Counted from the stretch's first letter, positions 11,092 to 23,178 are shown. The stretch: DNA of 64,000 nucleotides from Stenogyne calaminthoides (GCA_037126765.1 JBBCBC010000001.1:24660804-24724803); one strand, 5' to 3'. Made by a program: numbers and translations. The notes: generated by a model from the sequence alone, not told the origin.

Positions 11092-12703
11092 TGTTGGAAT
11101 TTAGAGGCACGTAAAACACGTAATCACATGCGCAGCGGAAATTAAAGTTCACCAACAACGAACAATTAATTGCATATAGATTACAATAATCATAACGAGA
11201 AATCTTACAGTAACTCGAGAGCAGATTTCTCTACTACGGTATCCACGTAATCCCCAATTACGGATCTGCACAGATTTGCCAGTGTTGAATTCCGAGATAG
11301 ATTTGCTAGGAAAATTCAAACTCTAGATTTTATGGAGAAAATATGAAGTGACACCTTTTGTGAATCCCAATAGCTTGTATATATAGGGAGACTTAGCTTA
11401 TTTCCCAAGCTAGCCCAATTAGGGAAATAAAATCCCTAATCTTGAATTAAATTAATTCCTTTTAATTTAATTCCCTAAATATAAATCTCTACGGATTTAA
11501 ATGTCTTATATGAAAATCTCAACGATTTATTTTCATATACATTAAATCCTACAATTATATTCCAAATATAATTATTGGGAATTCTTATTTAATTAAATCT
11601 AATTTAATAAAATATTAATAATAATTAATTCCAAATTAATCTATTATTAATTACTTCTCCATAAATTAAATATTAAATCCAATTTAACATTTAATCAACC
11701 AACTATAATCCGTAAAAGAGAACTACTTGTTGTGTGACCCATAGGCCCTCATATACCGAAAGCGATTAATAAACTAATCTGGTCTTAATTGAACTCTAGT
11801 CAATAAATCGATAAATCTCAATATATGAGGTGCGTTGCAGAAACATGCAACTACCTGAATCTGAAACGTGGGCAATTGCGATTTCCTCCTTTCATTCACG
11901 AATACTCGATTAGTCTTGAACATGATGAAGTGTCTATTCAAATAACTTAATCAATTTATCTCAAATCACTAATTGATCATTAGTGTCACACTTAGTCACA
12001 AAGTCTAAGTTGACGTGCATTGGCCAATGACTTAGATCCAATTATGATGAGAAGATGAGTATTCTCTCTAAATCCACTTTGAGGAATGAATCCTTTTCTT
12101 GGCTCAACTACCACGCACATGCACTTTGTGATGAACCCAATCCAAGTCATATCTACCCATGGCGGCGGGTCAAGCGTCGATCATGGTCAAAGTTCATCAC
12201 TCCACACATGTCGTCGCGTATTGACCTCAAGTCAAAGGAGTATCGCATCGCTCCCACTAACCGAGACACCGTGACACATATAGTAGAACTACATCAAATC
12301 GGTTTCTCGGATGGGTATACCAATACCCTCTAAGGTATTTGTGATCCATCATGAGATACCTAAGATCTCGCAAATAAGTGAGATCTTACTACACTCTCTA
12401 AGAAAGTATGATCACAGATCGCACACCAATCTCCATTGCATCATCAATATCCCTTTCTTGATGATCCTCGATTGGGGCCATTTAAGAATCATGCTTAAGT
12501 CATCTGAGTTCTCACTCACTCAATGACAGCAGTGACTCAAGGAAACACATATAAGAATAAATACAAACAATCAAACATAATATTCTAATGAGTGTAATGT
12601 CATACATTTAATATTAAACAAACAATAATATTAAACTAGAACTGAATATTATCTGAGTATTATGTCCTTACAATGGATTGTCTCTAGGACACTAACACTA
12701 ACA
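11092..12703 (-). repeat. Copia 5' LTR, 1.6 kb
   Basis: The plus strand begins TGTTGGAATTTAG and ends CACTAACA. The primer site adjoins at 11090. The partner LTR is outside the window, so no target duplication can be tested. The sequence differs from the 1.84-kb Copia LTR family that dominates the rest of the window. No gene is seen in it. Confidence 0.8.
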
Positions 12704-12740
12704 ATATATATGTATCTATTTGTTATTATTATTATATTAT

Positions 12741-13236
12741 ATATATGTAGAGTAGTGATATAGAATCAACTATCTGGTTTTTTATGGAATCAAATTAATG
12801 AGGTGTCATGCTAACTCATCATCCACATAATTAATTCTACTCAAATAAATTATAGAATCCTTTATAATATACTATAAACCATGAACCTTAAACCCTAAAT
12901 CATGAACCATTCGGGTCGGGTGAACCATGAACCACTCGGGCTGGGTTTGGGTCCGGGCCGGGTAAAAAAAAAAATTGAACTGAATTTTTTTTTTACCCAG
13001 CCCGGACCCATCCCGGCCAGACCTGAACCCGGCCCGAGTGGTTCATGGTTCACCCGACCCAAATGGTTCATAATTTAGAGTTTAGGGTTCATGGTTTAGT
13101 GTATAGTATATTATAAAACATTCAATAATTTATTTAAGTATAATTAATTATGTGGATGATGAAATAACATTTATTATTCTCATTAATCCTGCCCCATAAA
13201 AACCGATATATATATATCACTACTCTATATATGTAT
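12741..13236. mobile_element. Foldback/MITE element, about 0.5 kb
   Basis: The two halves are reverse complements. GTAGAGTAGTGATAT at the left matches ATATCACTACTC at the right. Internal pairs include CATCATCCACATAATTAATT (left, near 12820) with its complement near 13140-13160, and GAACCACTCGGGC (near 12930) with GCCCGAGTGGTTC (near 13033). A short poly-A/poly-T loop lies near 12966-12997. No ORF, consistent with a non-autonomous DNA element. The flanks are AT-rich, so the target duplication is unclear. Confidence 0.8.
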
Positions 13237-13241
13237 ATTAG

Positions 13242-13298
13242 TATATATATATATATATATATATTAATCTTATCCAATGTGTGCATATATATAAATAA

Positions 13299-13329
<31 letters not shown>
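13242..13329. repeat. (AT)n microsatellites
   Basis: Two AT dinucleotide runs, about 13242-13265 and 13305-13329, with a short interruption, lie just beyond the foldback element. An ORF here is merely the translation of the repeat. Confidence 0.85.
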
Positions 13330-13340
<11 letters not shown>

Positions 13341-13986
13341 GCATTATCTACACAAGAATTATAATTTTACTATAATTATTAATAAGTTTTATCATACTAA
13401 TTTTTAAAATTAACTTGCCCTTTTTCCTTGTCTGCTGGTGTCGAGTGAGTCACAATCGAGCCCAACCTCTTGAGTATGCTATCCTACAAAACTCTTAAAA
13501 CTTCATTGAAAACGTTAGCTCTTTAATTAAATAAATCATAAGCTTCCAATTAGAAAAATAATTCTACGACTTTAATGCTTAAATAAATTATCAAATTGTT
13601 TAAATCATGAAATGCAAATTTTATAAAGGAACGGGATGTTACACATACGAATTTTGATTTAAAAATAAAAAAAAAAGAAATAAACTAATAAAAAAAATGT
13701 ATGAATAAAATATTTTGATTAGGAGGTTAAATTTGTCAAAAAAAAACACTTATTTGCTTTTTTTGAAACAACCCTTGATAGAAAAAATCTTATGATGGTA
13801 AGAAATCATTCTCAACACGGTAACGCCTAATCTTATCAAATATTTTTACTTTTATCATATCTTCAATTTCAAACCATTTACACTTTATATTTTGTAGATT
13901 ATTTTGGGATAGAAGTTTATTTATTGTGGAGAGAGAAAAATTTCAAATAAACAACGGCACCGTTGTCTTCCACGTCTCCATCTCTC
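13330..13986. other. AT-rich intergenic region upstream of the E3 ligase gene
   Basis: There is no ORF of interest, many A/T tracts and no recognisable element ends. The last 100 bases probably belong to the promoter of the downstream gene. Confidence 0.5.
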
Positions 13987-13994
13987 TATATATA
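13987..13994 (+). promoter_or_regulatory. Probable TATA box of the E3 ligase gene
   Basis: TATATATA follows a CT-rich stretch and lies about 80 nt before the ATG at 14075, which leaves room for a short 5' leader. Context supports it, but AT richness lowers certainty. Confidence 0.5.
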
Positions 13995-14074
13995 TCTTTT
14001 GCATAATCATCTGTTCCGATCCTCCGCTTTCGAATATACTTTTCTATTTTTTTCGAGAAACAAAGAAATTGAAA

Positions 14075-17000
14075 ATGGACTCCTCCAATGATGCTAAGGG
14101 TGACGCCAACGCCACCTCTCGCGCCGACGCAGAACAAAACCCTAGCAATAACGGCGGCGACGACGCCGCAAATGGCCGCCGGAGAACTCCTTTTACGGAC
14201 CTCAGTCAAATCGATGCGGATCTCGCCCTTGCACGCACGCTTCAAGAACAGGTTTTACTTTATTGGGTCTTTTTTTTTTCTTAGTGGTGTCGATTATGAT
14301 TTTAATTAGAAATGCGTTTTTTTCTGTCTAATCGGATGTATTTATTTGCTGTTTGGTGTGATATGTTTGGTAACTTTGTTGATTTAATGAGATTACTTGT
14401 TTTGCGGATGGTGTTTTTTGTTTAATTAAGTTTTAGATTCCCGATTTCTGGCTTCTCTGCTTTAGAGATGTTTGTTGAATTGCACATGTGCCTATTTTTT
14501 AAGTTCTATTTTAAGGAATTAGTAATTATTATTAGGCATCAGTTTGATTGATTGATTGATTCATGTTGTGTTTGTTTTAATATGGAACTGTGACAATTAT
14601 GTGATTGAGTTGGTCTGGTTTAGATTAGATAGCTTTTGCTCCTAGCGTAACATGAAAAAACTGGATTGCATTTGTAACTGATCATAAGAAAGTTTTGTCC
14701 TGGGGGAGTATAAATTTGTTAACTCAATCTATTATTATTCAGAATTTATTGAAATTTTGTGTATTGGGGAACAGGAAAGAGCTTATATGATGTTGAGAAT
14801 GGGTTCTGGTGCCCAAAATCATTATGGAAGTTGGGAAGTTGAGAGTTATGGGGATGAAGATGAGATTTATGATGATGATTATGATGATGTTAGTGAAGAG
14901 GAGTATGATGGTTCTAATGCAGATGGGGATGATGAAGTAGAAGATGTGTTTGATGTGCATGCAAGAGTAGAATCTGATAACCAAAGTAGGGAATTGGATC
15001 CCTCTTCGTTTCCCGATGATGAGGCCTATGCCAGAGCCTTGCAAGATGCTGAAGAACAGGAAATGGCAGCTAGATTGTTAGCACTATCAGGGATAAATGG
15101 GAGTGAGTCCATTTGCCATAGTTTGGTTCTTTTTTTATTAATTATTAATTTTCTGACTGTATATATATACACAAACACACACCTCAGTTTTCTGACAAGT
15201 TATTAATTACTTAAATTGATTCTATAGTGGCTGTGAGGGAAGATGAAGATGAAGATGATGATGATGATGATGAAGACGAAGATCAAGATGAAGAGGAGCA
15301 TGGTGGTAATTCTCTGGTATACAGGCCATGCTTTTGAAGTTATTTCCTTTTTGCATGTTTATATGAAATTGTTGTAATATTTGACCTTATTGCTTATAAA
15401 GAAAGGGTTTTAATAGACTAATACTGACTCTGTGGAGTTAGAAATCGTATAAATTAATACTGCAATTTCCTGCTAGCTGGACATCTTGACATATATTTTC
15501 TCTGATATGGACCATATGGTAGATTACTTTTAGAACTTTGCCGAACCTACTTTATAACTATCATTTTTTCATCAAAACTTCTTATTTTGATGCTTGTACA
15601 GAGAACATATGCTTTACTGTAGTTTTAAAACTATCAATATTTAAAATTTGAGGTACTATTAATGACTGCAACACTTAGATGAGTATATGTAATTGTTTGA
15701 CAGTGTGTTCTAGTTTTCTGCGTTTTTGCACCCAAGATTTTATTGGTTCATGTGATTGCTTCTTTGTTGTGAATGCCTAGATGGTTTTTCCCTTAGTTAT
15801 GTTTGTCAATTTGGAATAGTGGATGATGAGCTACTTAATAATACTCGATCAAAAGGCAAAATAAAGCTTGAGTATTGCTTAGATATTACGTAATTTTGCA
15901 GGAATTTGAATAAGAGTTAAGAACTCCTAAGAGATAACAAATTGGTAGGAAGGGTAAATCTGCACTACATCCTCAACCCTCAACTTTAGTCATGCTGTAC
16001 ACTTGCCCACTACAAAAAGGTTGTAGAAGGTTGTTTTACTGAGCTTATAAGCTCTTAAAGATGATTGAGAGCTCATTAGTTCCTCAAAAGTGTTGGATAA
16101 GATTTTTACAAATAATCTTACAAGCTCTCTTATAAAATAAGGATAGGAGTTTATAAAGTTGTTTTTCTCATGATAGATCTTATTTGACAAATTTCTGTAT
16201 ATAAGTTGTTTACACTACCGAATTACTATTGTTGTCCTCTTAAAGCTCTATTTTAAAGATAATATCTAACATCTTATATGTTCTAAAACATATTATAAGA
16301 CGATGTAAGTGATTGTAGTGTTCAAAAGATCTGGTAATTAATGTCAGCCAAACATATGCTACTTCTAAGCACCCCCATAGTTATTTGCAATTGAGATTAG
16401 TTAGTATATGCTACTTATTCACATGACTGTTTGATTTTCATTTGAGAGTTGCCAACATATGTTACACATGCTTAACTATTTTGATAATTATATAGGACAC
16501 GTGGGAGGAGGTTGATCCTGTTGAACTCTCATATGAGGTAAATAAGGATACATTTTCCTATCTCTTTCTTCTACAGCCCATTTTACTTTGATTTCATGAT
16601 TGGCTTCATGTCACAGGAGTTAATTGCTCTTGGCGAAGTTGTTGGAACAGAGAGTAGAGGTCTTTCTGTCGATACAATTGCTTCCTTACCTTCCATAAAC
16701 TATAAATCACAAGACGGTCAGGAAGGCAGAAATGATTCGTAAGTGTAGATCACCTATTTTTGCCACTATATTACTTTATGGAGTAACACTTGGGTGCACC
16801 AGCAGCACGGTGTCTGTTCAGTGAAATTTACTAATACCTTCTAGTGAAACAACCAATACCATTTAAAAAATGCACTTAGTTGCATGGTGCAACCGGTGCG
16901 TAGAAGTTTTTGCCTACTTTTATGCTCCTCTCCTACCTTTGTTATATGTCTTCTCTGTAAGTTTGCCAATATTCTCACAAAATTTACCCTTGTTCCTCAG

Positions 17001-17523
17001 CTGTGTCATATGTCGATTGGACTACGAGGATGGAGACACCTTGACTGTTCTCTCTTGCAAACATTCATACCATCCAGAGTGTATCAACAATTGGTTACAA
17101 ATCAATAAGGTAAATCAAGTTGTATGTTATACAAAGCTGTTTACTTCTTGAAATTATGCTTATGAGTAAGTCTCTTCTTGTACACCAGTTGTATAGTGCA
17201 GCTGTTCACAGCTAATACTGACTAACTAATACCTTTTAGTAAAACAACTAATACCATATAAAAATGCACTTGAGTTGCATGGTGCTCCTAGTGCATACAA
17301 GACTTTGAGTATGTTTATTTAAAGCTCACTTTTAACGAAGTGATCGGTAACAAATGCCTATTTAATTTGAGTAAAAAATATTTTGACTTTTTTGCTCTCC
17401 TACCGTTTAATTCGGTACATGGAAGTTGAAGATAGAAATAATTAACGGAGGAATGATCTGGCACATGTGTAGGTTTGTCCTGTATGCAGCGCGGAAGTCC
17501 CCACCACTTCCGGGAAAAACTAG
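14075..17523 (+). CDS. BBR: RING-H2 E3 ubiquitin ligase, BIG BROTHER-RELATED type
   Basis: A complete seven-exon gene: 14075-14251, 14775-15102, 15228-15316, 16496-16537, 16617-16738, 17001-17109 and 17473-17523, all introns GT-AG, joining in frame to 305 residues. It would pass ubiquitin from an E2 to target proteins; related plant proteins limit organ growth. The RING-H2 finger lies at residues 254-294 with C254, C257, C272, H274, H277, C280, C291, C294 (spacing 2-14-1-2-2-10-2). Upstream are a conserved block (DDEAYARALQDAEEQE, about 140-155), two Asp/Glu-rich stretches (about 85-105 and 173-191) and the family block ELSYEELIALGEVVGTESRG (about 208-227). No signal peptide or membrane segment is apparent, so it is probably nucleo-cytosolic. 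The start follows a TATA box and a short leader. The family match is from recall; exon joins are inferred from frame and splice sites. Confidence 0.92.
16008..16320. mobile_element. Possible CACTA-type MITE in intron 3 of the E3 ligase gene
   Basis: The left end reads CACTACAAAAAGG and the right end, reverse complemented, CACTACAATCAC, sharing CACTACAA as in CACTA transposon termini. No ORF. The 3-bp flanks (GCC and TTC) do not match, so the call is tentative. Confidence 0.35.
16787..16906. mobile_element. MITE copy A in intron 5 of the E3 ligase gene
   Basis: About 120 bp with inverted ends (CTTGGGTGCACC at the left, GGTGCAACCGGTGCGTAGAAG at the right) and an internal segment TACTAATACCTT...AAATGCACTT shared with copy B in intron 6. 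Confidence 0.6.
17170..17303. mobile_element. MITE copy B in intron 6 of the E3 ligase gene
   Basis: The left arm GTCTCTTCTTGTACACC pairs with the right arm GTGCATACAAGAC. The core TAACTAATACCTTTTAGT and the end TGCACTTGAGTTGCATGGTG align with copy A, so they are the same small family. Confidence 0.6.
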
Positions 17524-17950
17524 AATATTTCAACAGCAAGGGAAGCTGTGTTGTGCAATATTGGGAGCAAATAATGGGTTGTTTTTACTTTTGACTTACA
17601 GTTCAGAACCCTCAAATTGTGTCCTTTTGTTGTTCTGCCTTGGCCCTTATAGCCGCATAGTCTTTCATCACTCTTAATTATTTGTGTTCATGAATTACAG
17701 TGGAGAATTATTACTATATTTAAAGTTATTTTTAGAATTGATATTGGGGTATTTTGATAGGTATGAATTGTATGGTATTACAGAGGCACTGGTGAAAACT
17801 ATCTTATGCCCTTGCATTGAGCGTGTTTGGTCTCATTTTCACTCTTTCACTATCATATTATATATGATAAAAAATAAGAGCTAGTCTCTTGTGTAAATTT
17901 GCATGTTGCAAGTTCTTTAAAATAGGCAATATTGATTCTTGTGGATTCAG
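17524..17950. other. 3' flank of the E3 ligase gene
   Basis: No gene is seen. AT-rich sequence with T-runs probably includes the 3' untranslated region and polyadenylation site, which cannot be placed confidently. Confidence 0.5.
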
Positions 17951-18067
17951 CTCACTTTAGATAACGGAGAGGGTATGGGTTTCCTTGAGGCCCTTTCGTG
18001 GATAAAGAAAATGGGTTTTGAGAATGTGACTGTGGAAGGAGATGTGAAGATTGTAGTGGATGTATGA
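17951..18067 (+). pseudogene. RNase H-like (RVT_3 type) fragment
   Basis: The frame encodes MGFLEALSWIKKMGF and then NVTVEGDVKIVVD before a stop. It matches the middle of the RNase H-like domain found in plant LINE-derived proteins and host RNase H-like genes, including the EGD motif. Related residues (NSVFGDFI) continue after the stop near 18090-18110. Only about 40 residues remain, so it is a remnant. Confidence 0.6.
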
Positions 18068-18197
18068 AGTCCAATTCAGAGTTATAATTCTGTTTTTGGC
18101 GATTTTATCAAGGCTTCATTACCTTTTTGAGAACTCCCATAATTGGTTCGACCCTCTAGAGTTTGTGGATGGGTTACTTCTCACTAGCTGTGTATGC

Positions 18198-18495
18198 AAT
18201 AATTTGCGCTAAATATTTTTGCGCTAAAAAAAAGATATAGTATAGGCCAAATAACGGGGATTGAAATTTTACCAATAAATTAGTCGGAAATGTGTAATAA
18301 TTTGAGCTAAAGTTTTTTTGCAAAAAAAAAATAGAATACGGATAATATAGGCCAAAAAATAGGGATTGAAATCTTACCAACAAATTACTCGAATAATTTG
18401 AGCTAAATATTTTTGCAAAAAATAAAAAATAAAGGATACAGAGTATATAGGCCAAAAAATAGAGATTGAATTCTTACCAACAAATTAGTCCGAAA
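18198..18495. repeat. Three-copy tandem repeat, unit about 97 bp
   Basis: Copies start at 18198, 18296 and 18392 with AATAATTTG-GCTAAA and each contains TATAGGCCAAA and CTTACCAA-AAATTA. Length varies in the A-tracts. No coding capacity. Confidence 0.85.
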
Positions 18496-18550
18496 AATAG
18501 GCAGTTGAAATCTTGCTCAAAAGGTAGGCAAAACAAAATTTGTGGGCTAG

Positions 18551-18773
18551 GTCTTGTATGCACTCGAATGCACCGTGCACTGATAATGCATTTTAGAAGC
18601 GTGCAACTTGTTATGCTGAAAAGTGCGACTTATTTACGCAGAAAAATGTAACTATTAATATGGGAACATAGTTGCATGCTTCTGTTTGGAATAGTTGCAC
18701 GTTTCTATTTTTTATAGTTGCATGCTTCTAAAATACACTATGAGTGCACGGAACACCCGGGTGCACATAAGAC
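18551..18773. mobile_element. MITE copy C downstream of the E3 ligase gene
   Basis: The left end GTCTTGTATGCAC pairs with the right end GTGCACATAAGAC, and the arms continue (CACCGTGCACT with AGTGCACGGAACA). It is about 223 bp, longer than intronic copies A and B but with related ends. Confidence 0.65.
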
Positions 18774-19204
18774 TCACTCAAACTTGTGGGTGGTTTCAGA
18801 TCAATATTGTTTTTCATCTGCCTTACATCTATTGAGTAATACGGTTTGACTTGTAAGGTTATACTCCTCTGTCCTTGATTCGATTGAGCATTTATTGCGC
18901 ATATGAATTTTAAGAAAATAGTTATTTATTATTATTAAAATGGATAAAGTTGTTGGTAGGGGTTAAATGGTAAAAGTAGTGGCATTTGTGTAAATTAAAT
19001 GAGATAAAATTATTTTAATGTTAAAAAGGTAATGACATTAAATGTAATATTGAGGTATATAAGGGGTATTAATAATAAATAAAATAGAAAAAAATATTTC
19101 ATTATCATTTATAAAAATGTTCAATTGAGTTAGGGACGAATGAAGTACTAGTTTTTGGGTAAGTTGATTAATTGAAGAATAATCACTACGAGAGGAGATG
19201 AGAA
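18774..19204. other. AT-rich intergenic sequence
   Basis: No ORF or element ends recognised. Confidence 0.4.
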
Positions 19205-20112
19205 TAGGTTGTTCACGGTACGGACCAAAACGGATATTTAAAATTATTCGTGTCCGTACCAAAGTTCGGTTATTTTAAAATTGAAGTGTTCGTGTTCGTA
19301 CCAAAACTTCGGTTCAGAACGGTATGGATTTTTTATTTTTCGGTACGGTTCGGTACCGATTTTCGGTTATAACGGAATCGGATCGGACCAAAGAAACAGT
19401 TTTTTTAACCTTTTTCTCCTTTATTTTCTATCACCCCTCATTTTTCTTTTTAATCACAATTTTCTTAAGAATATTGGTGTAATCTACACAAAATGCACAT
19501 GAATTCAATACATCTTCAACCATATTCATGCATCTACCCTTCAGGCTCAAACATATTACATGCTAGGATAATAGTTAATTAAAAATAATAAAATAACTCA
19601 AGACATCATCAATGGTGTATTTAAAACATGACTAATAAAATACACATTTAAAAATTTATTGTGAATTTTCGTCGGTTCAAATTGACGAGAGGTATAGACT
19701 ACAGAGCGATGAGTTGGTGTGAGAGAGTAAGCATGCGTAATTGCAAATTGAGAATTTTATAGGATTCTCGATAATTATAAATCACAAATAAGAAAGTAAA
19801 TAGTCTAATATATCACCAAAATATTCATATGACATACTCAATATTAAATTACATGGATATCAATAATCTATAATACAATTTAATGAATACAAAATAAATT
19901 AATATTTAAATTTATTATGTATTTAAATCGGTTATTTGGTTCAGTTCGGTCCGGTACGGTTCGGTGCGGTTTCATTCGGTTTTTCGGTATGGTTAATTCA
20001 GTAATATCCATGTTCATATAAAAAAAACGGTTCAGTTCGGTTCGGAAAAAGTCAAAAAGTCAACAGTTATTTTCAGTTCGGTTCTTTTTTGGTTCGGGTT
20101 CGGTAATCTCCA
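19205..20112. repeat. CGGTT-rich repeated segments around an AT-rich centre
   Basis: Segments 19205-19400 and 19925-20112 contain many copies of CGGTTCGGT/CGGTACGGT-like pentamer-based motifs. The part between them (19400-19920) is AT-rich and featureless. Both may belong to one degenerate element, but its ends were not found. Confidence 0.5.
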
Positions 20113-20309
20113 AACTCCGTGGAGATAGCGAGGAGAAGGAGAAACTATCATTGTTGGATATCGATCCCCTTTATTTTCTTGTGTAATTTTTTTGTAAATT
20201 TTGGAGAGAGAAAGACACAAAATAGATGTTCCATATTTTGTATTTTGTATTTTCACTCATTATTTTAATCATATGTTTTATTCTTTTCAGAATTTACAAA
20301 AAAATATGT
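20113..20309. other. AT-rich intergenic sequence before the foldback arm
   Basis: No gene or repeat is seen here. Confidence 0.4.
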
Positions 20310-21814
20310 GGGAGACTTTCCTATGAAATATTTAATTGTGAAATATTAGTTCAAATGGAAGGGAGCTGAAAATTCACGGATTCTACATGGGTCAAATGGA
20401 TTTTCCTAAAAGTTAGTGCAAATGTAAATCAGAAAAACTCGCTCCCAGTCTATAAAGACAAGTATCTAATATTGTAAGGACAATTATGTGTTACTACATG
20501 ATGATAAAAAAAAGATTTTTTTACCAATTTAATGGTGTAATATGGTGGTTTGAACCTTTATTTAAGACAATTGATCACATATCAGAAGGAGAAGCAGAAA
20601 AAAGTAAAGAGGGAAGCAGATGACAATAGAGGAAATGTCGTTTTGTTCATATAGTAATACACATTTATCTTTGCAGTAACACATTTGTGTGTGTATAATA
20701 GCACAATTTTCAATATCTTACAGACAAATATGTGTACTGAAAAAATAAGTATGTGTTATTTGTCCTTACAGTAACAAATGTATGTACTTACAGTAACATA
20801 TGTTTGTCCTTATAGTAACACAAATCTCGGGGCAAGTTTGTTGTTCTGTTTTTTCACAAATTCTTTTAAAAAATTTGTTTAACCCGTTCCAATCCGAAAA
20901 AGATCCGGAAAACAAGTTTGTTGTTTTGCCTTTTCGCAAATTCTTTTAAAAAATATGTTTGACCCGTTCTAATCCTTACAAGATCCGCAAAGTTTTCGCT
21001 CTGTGCTTTTGTGCTTCTCATTTGGGCCCACAAGTCATATTTCACGGATTCAAACTTCATAAAATATTTCATATAAAAATTTACCAAAATTTATATTGAA
21101 AAAAAAGAGTACCCATTTCCATCATTGCTATGTAAATCTCTGAATAAAAATACTTAATTTCTTTATATCGAATTCGAAAAGATTCGATTGGATAAGGTTG
21201 GGTGAACCCGTGCAAATTTATTATAAGTGTTTGTCAATAATTTCTTTTCTTTTTTTGATGATCAATAATTTGGAAATTGATATCATTAGCTGAGAAAATC
21301 GTGAAATAAATCTAAGCTGAAAAATAGGAGAAACTTACTGTAACACGAGAATTCACGAGCAAGACGAGAAAATCTAGTTCCTTTCAAGCTAATTAGGCTT
21401 TGAAAGTGTATGAACAAGTCTTTAATGATGCTACGTGTTTTTAATTGATAAATTATTAATCGAGTAGGAGGATAAAAAATTGAAGTGTTGAACTAAAGTC
21501 TCGAGTATATGACAAACTTTTATATGAAATATTTCACGGATTTAGGAACTGTGAAATATAACTGCAGGTCAAAAGGAGAATTGCATAACACAAAGCAAAA
21601 AATTAGCAAATTATGTATGAGTTGATCAGATATTTTCTTAAAATTTGTGCAAAGGCAGAACATCAAAACTTGCTCCAATGTCTGTGTTACTATAAGGGAT
21701 GTGCGGGTCAATCACATATTTCCTAACAAATTTGCGCAAAAAAAGCAAAACAACAACACTCGTTCCGAGATTTGTGTTACTACACGTCTATAAGAGAAAA
21801 CAAGTGTTATTATG

Positions 21815-23178
21815 TGGTAAGTAGTAAATTATGCATATTTTTAATGGATTAGAGTGCAATTTATTGGGCTCGTATGTATTAAGATGGCATGATTAATTAC
21901 TTATGTGTGTTTTGATGATATTATTTCGCACTTGATCTGTTCTCGTGTTTTTGGATGTATTTAGGTACTTTTTGTGGAGTATTATTTTGGAGTAAGAAGC
22001 CCATGCAAGTATGAGGAGTTGTTGGGCCAGAATTGTGTTGCAAGAAGCCCAGATTCTATAAGTTGAGAAAAGAGGAATTGCACGTGCAGAATTTGGGTGA
22101 GAAGATTTGGATATTGGAGTATTTTTGGAAACGATTTCAGGCGTGTATTTTGTGTGGGAAAGATGACTCTAGAAGATTCCCCATATCTTTTCTTGGAGAT
22201 TTGGTATAAGAAAGTTATTTTGGGAGATATTGGATTTGGGCGTGTATCATAGAAATTAAGATTGGAAGAATAGAAAGATTTTGATGAATATCTTTAGATA
22301 TTATTTGACCGTGTGTATCATGCTATAAAAAAGGGAGAGTAATTCACGCCAACTTTGAGAGAGCATACAGGACGGAGGCTTTCGGGGAGACGCGACGCAG
22401 CAGTAGCTTAGGGAAGATGCCTGCAGTCATGTTTAGTTAGTATTTTTATCCCAACTCTGGGAATTTCTGAACCCATGTTTAATGTGATTATTTAATTCGA
22501 GACATTTACAATATTCGTTTTGGGATTGTTTAATTTATTTGTTTCAATTTCTTGTGTGTTTAAATTAATTGATTTAGATTTGCCATCTAGGCTAGTTATT
22601 TAAATATGTCTGTTAAATCTAAGTATGTAATCCGTGTAATTGTTATATGTGGAGACTCTTGGTAACAACTAGTGGATTCACTAGGGTGAATTAGACCAGG
22701 TTCTTACGGGTCGCGCTAAGTGTACTTGGGAATCTGTTTGCTCTCTATCCTAGGGTTTAATGCTTTTAACTGAGTTAAATCTATGGGCTAACCTAGACTG
22801 CTTAGTTAGAAAGGTTTTCTTGTTGGGGCGTCTTTTCAATTAAATATACTTAAGGGATAGGACCGGGAAATCGAAGCGTTTTGATCCCCGAGGGGCATTA
22901 ATCTTGAAAACAAATAGAGTAAACGTCGAGGTTAAAGTGGTCGTGTTAACATGGGGGATGAATGAACCGTGAGTTGGGATACTTACCTATTATTGAATTT
23001 TATTTATTTAATTAATTGTTGGTTTCTTAATAATTTATTATTTTTATTAGTAGTTATAGAAATCCAATCCAACCCCCTCTTTTCTTGTTTGTCCTTATAA
23101 ATTCATGCAATTAGCATAACAATTATTCTACGTTCCCTGTGGATCGATCCCTTGCTTGCCACTACTACGAGTTAGTAG
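21815..23178 (+). repeat. 5' LTR of the gag-only element, first part
   Basis: It starts TGGTAAGTAGTAAATTATGC and matches 35325 onward. A TATA box (TATAAAA, 22324-22330) lies in the second third. The LTR resumes after the Copia insertion at 32384-32434, where the duplicated AGTAG repeats. Confidence 0.92.

Larger units (their letters stand above)
8894..12703 (-). mobile_element. Copia retrotransposon, 5' end, interrupted by the Tat element
   Basis: Minus orientation: LTR 12703-11092, primer site 11090-11079, a roughly 1.9-kb leader, then the gag start at 9145. Gag runs out at 8894, where the Tat LTR begins. The rest of the element should resume beyond the left edge after the Tat insertion. 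The Copia element is therefore older than the Tat insertion. Confidence 0.8.

Noticed and set aside
12880..13095. Telomere-like CCCTAAA and TTTAGGG motifs
   Set aside because: Single copies placed symmetrically in the foldback arms, not an array.
13134..13334. Minus-strand ORF rich in Ile and Tyr
   Set aside because: It is the translation of the AT microsatellite.
14739..15044. Minus-strand ORF of about 100 residues over exon 2
   Set aside because: A shadow of the acidic coding exon of the E3 ligase gene, which has consistent splice sites and a family match.
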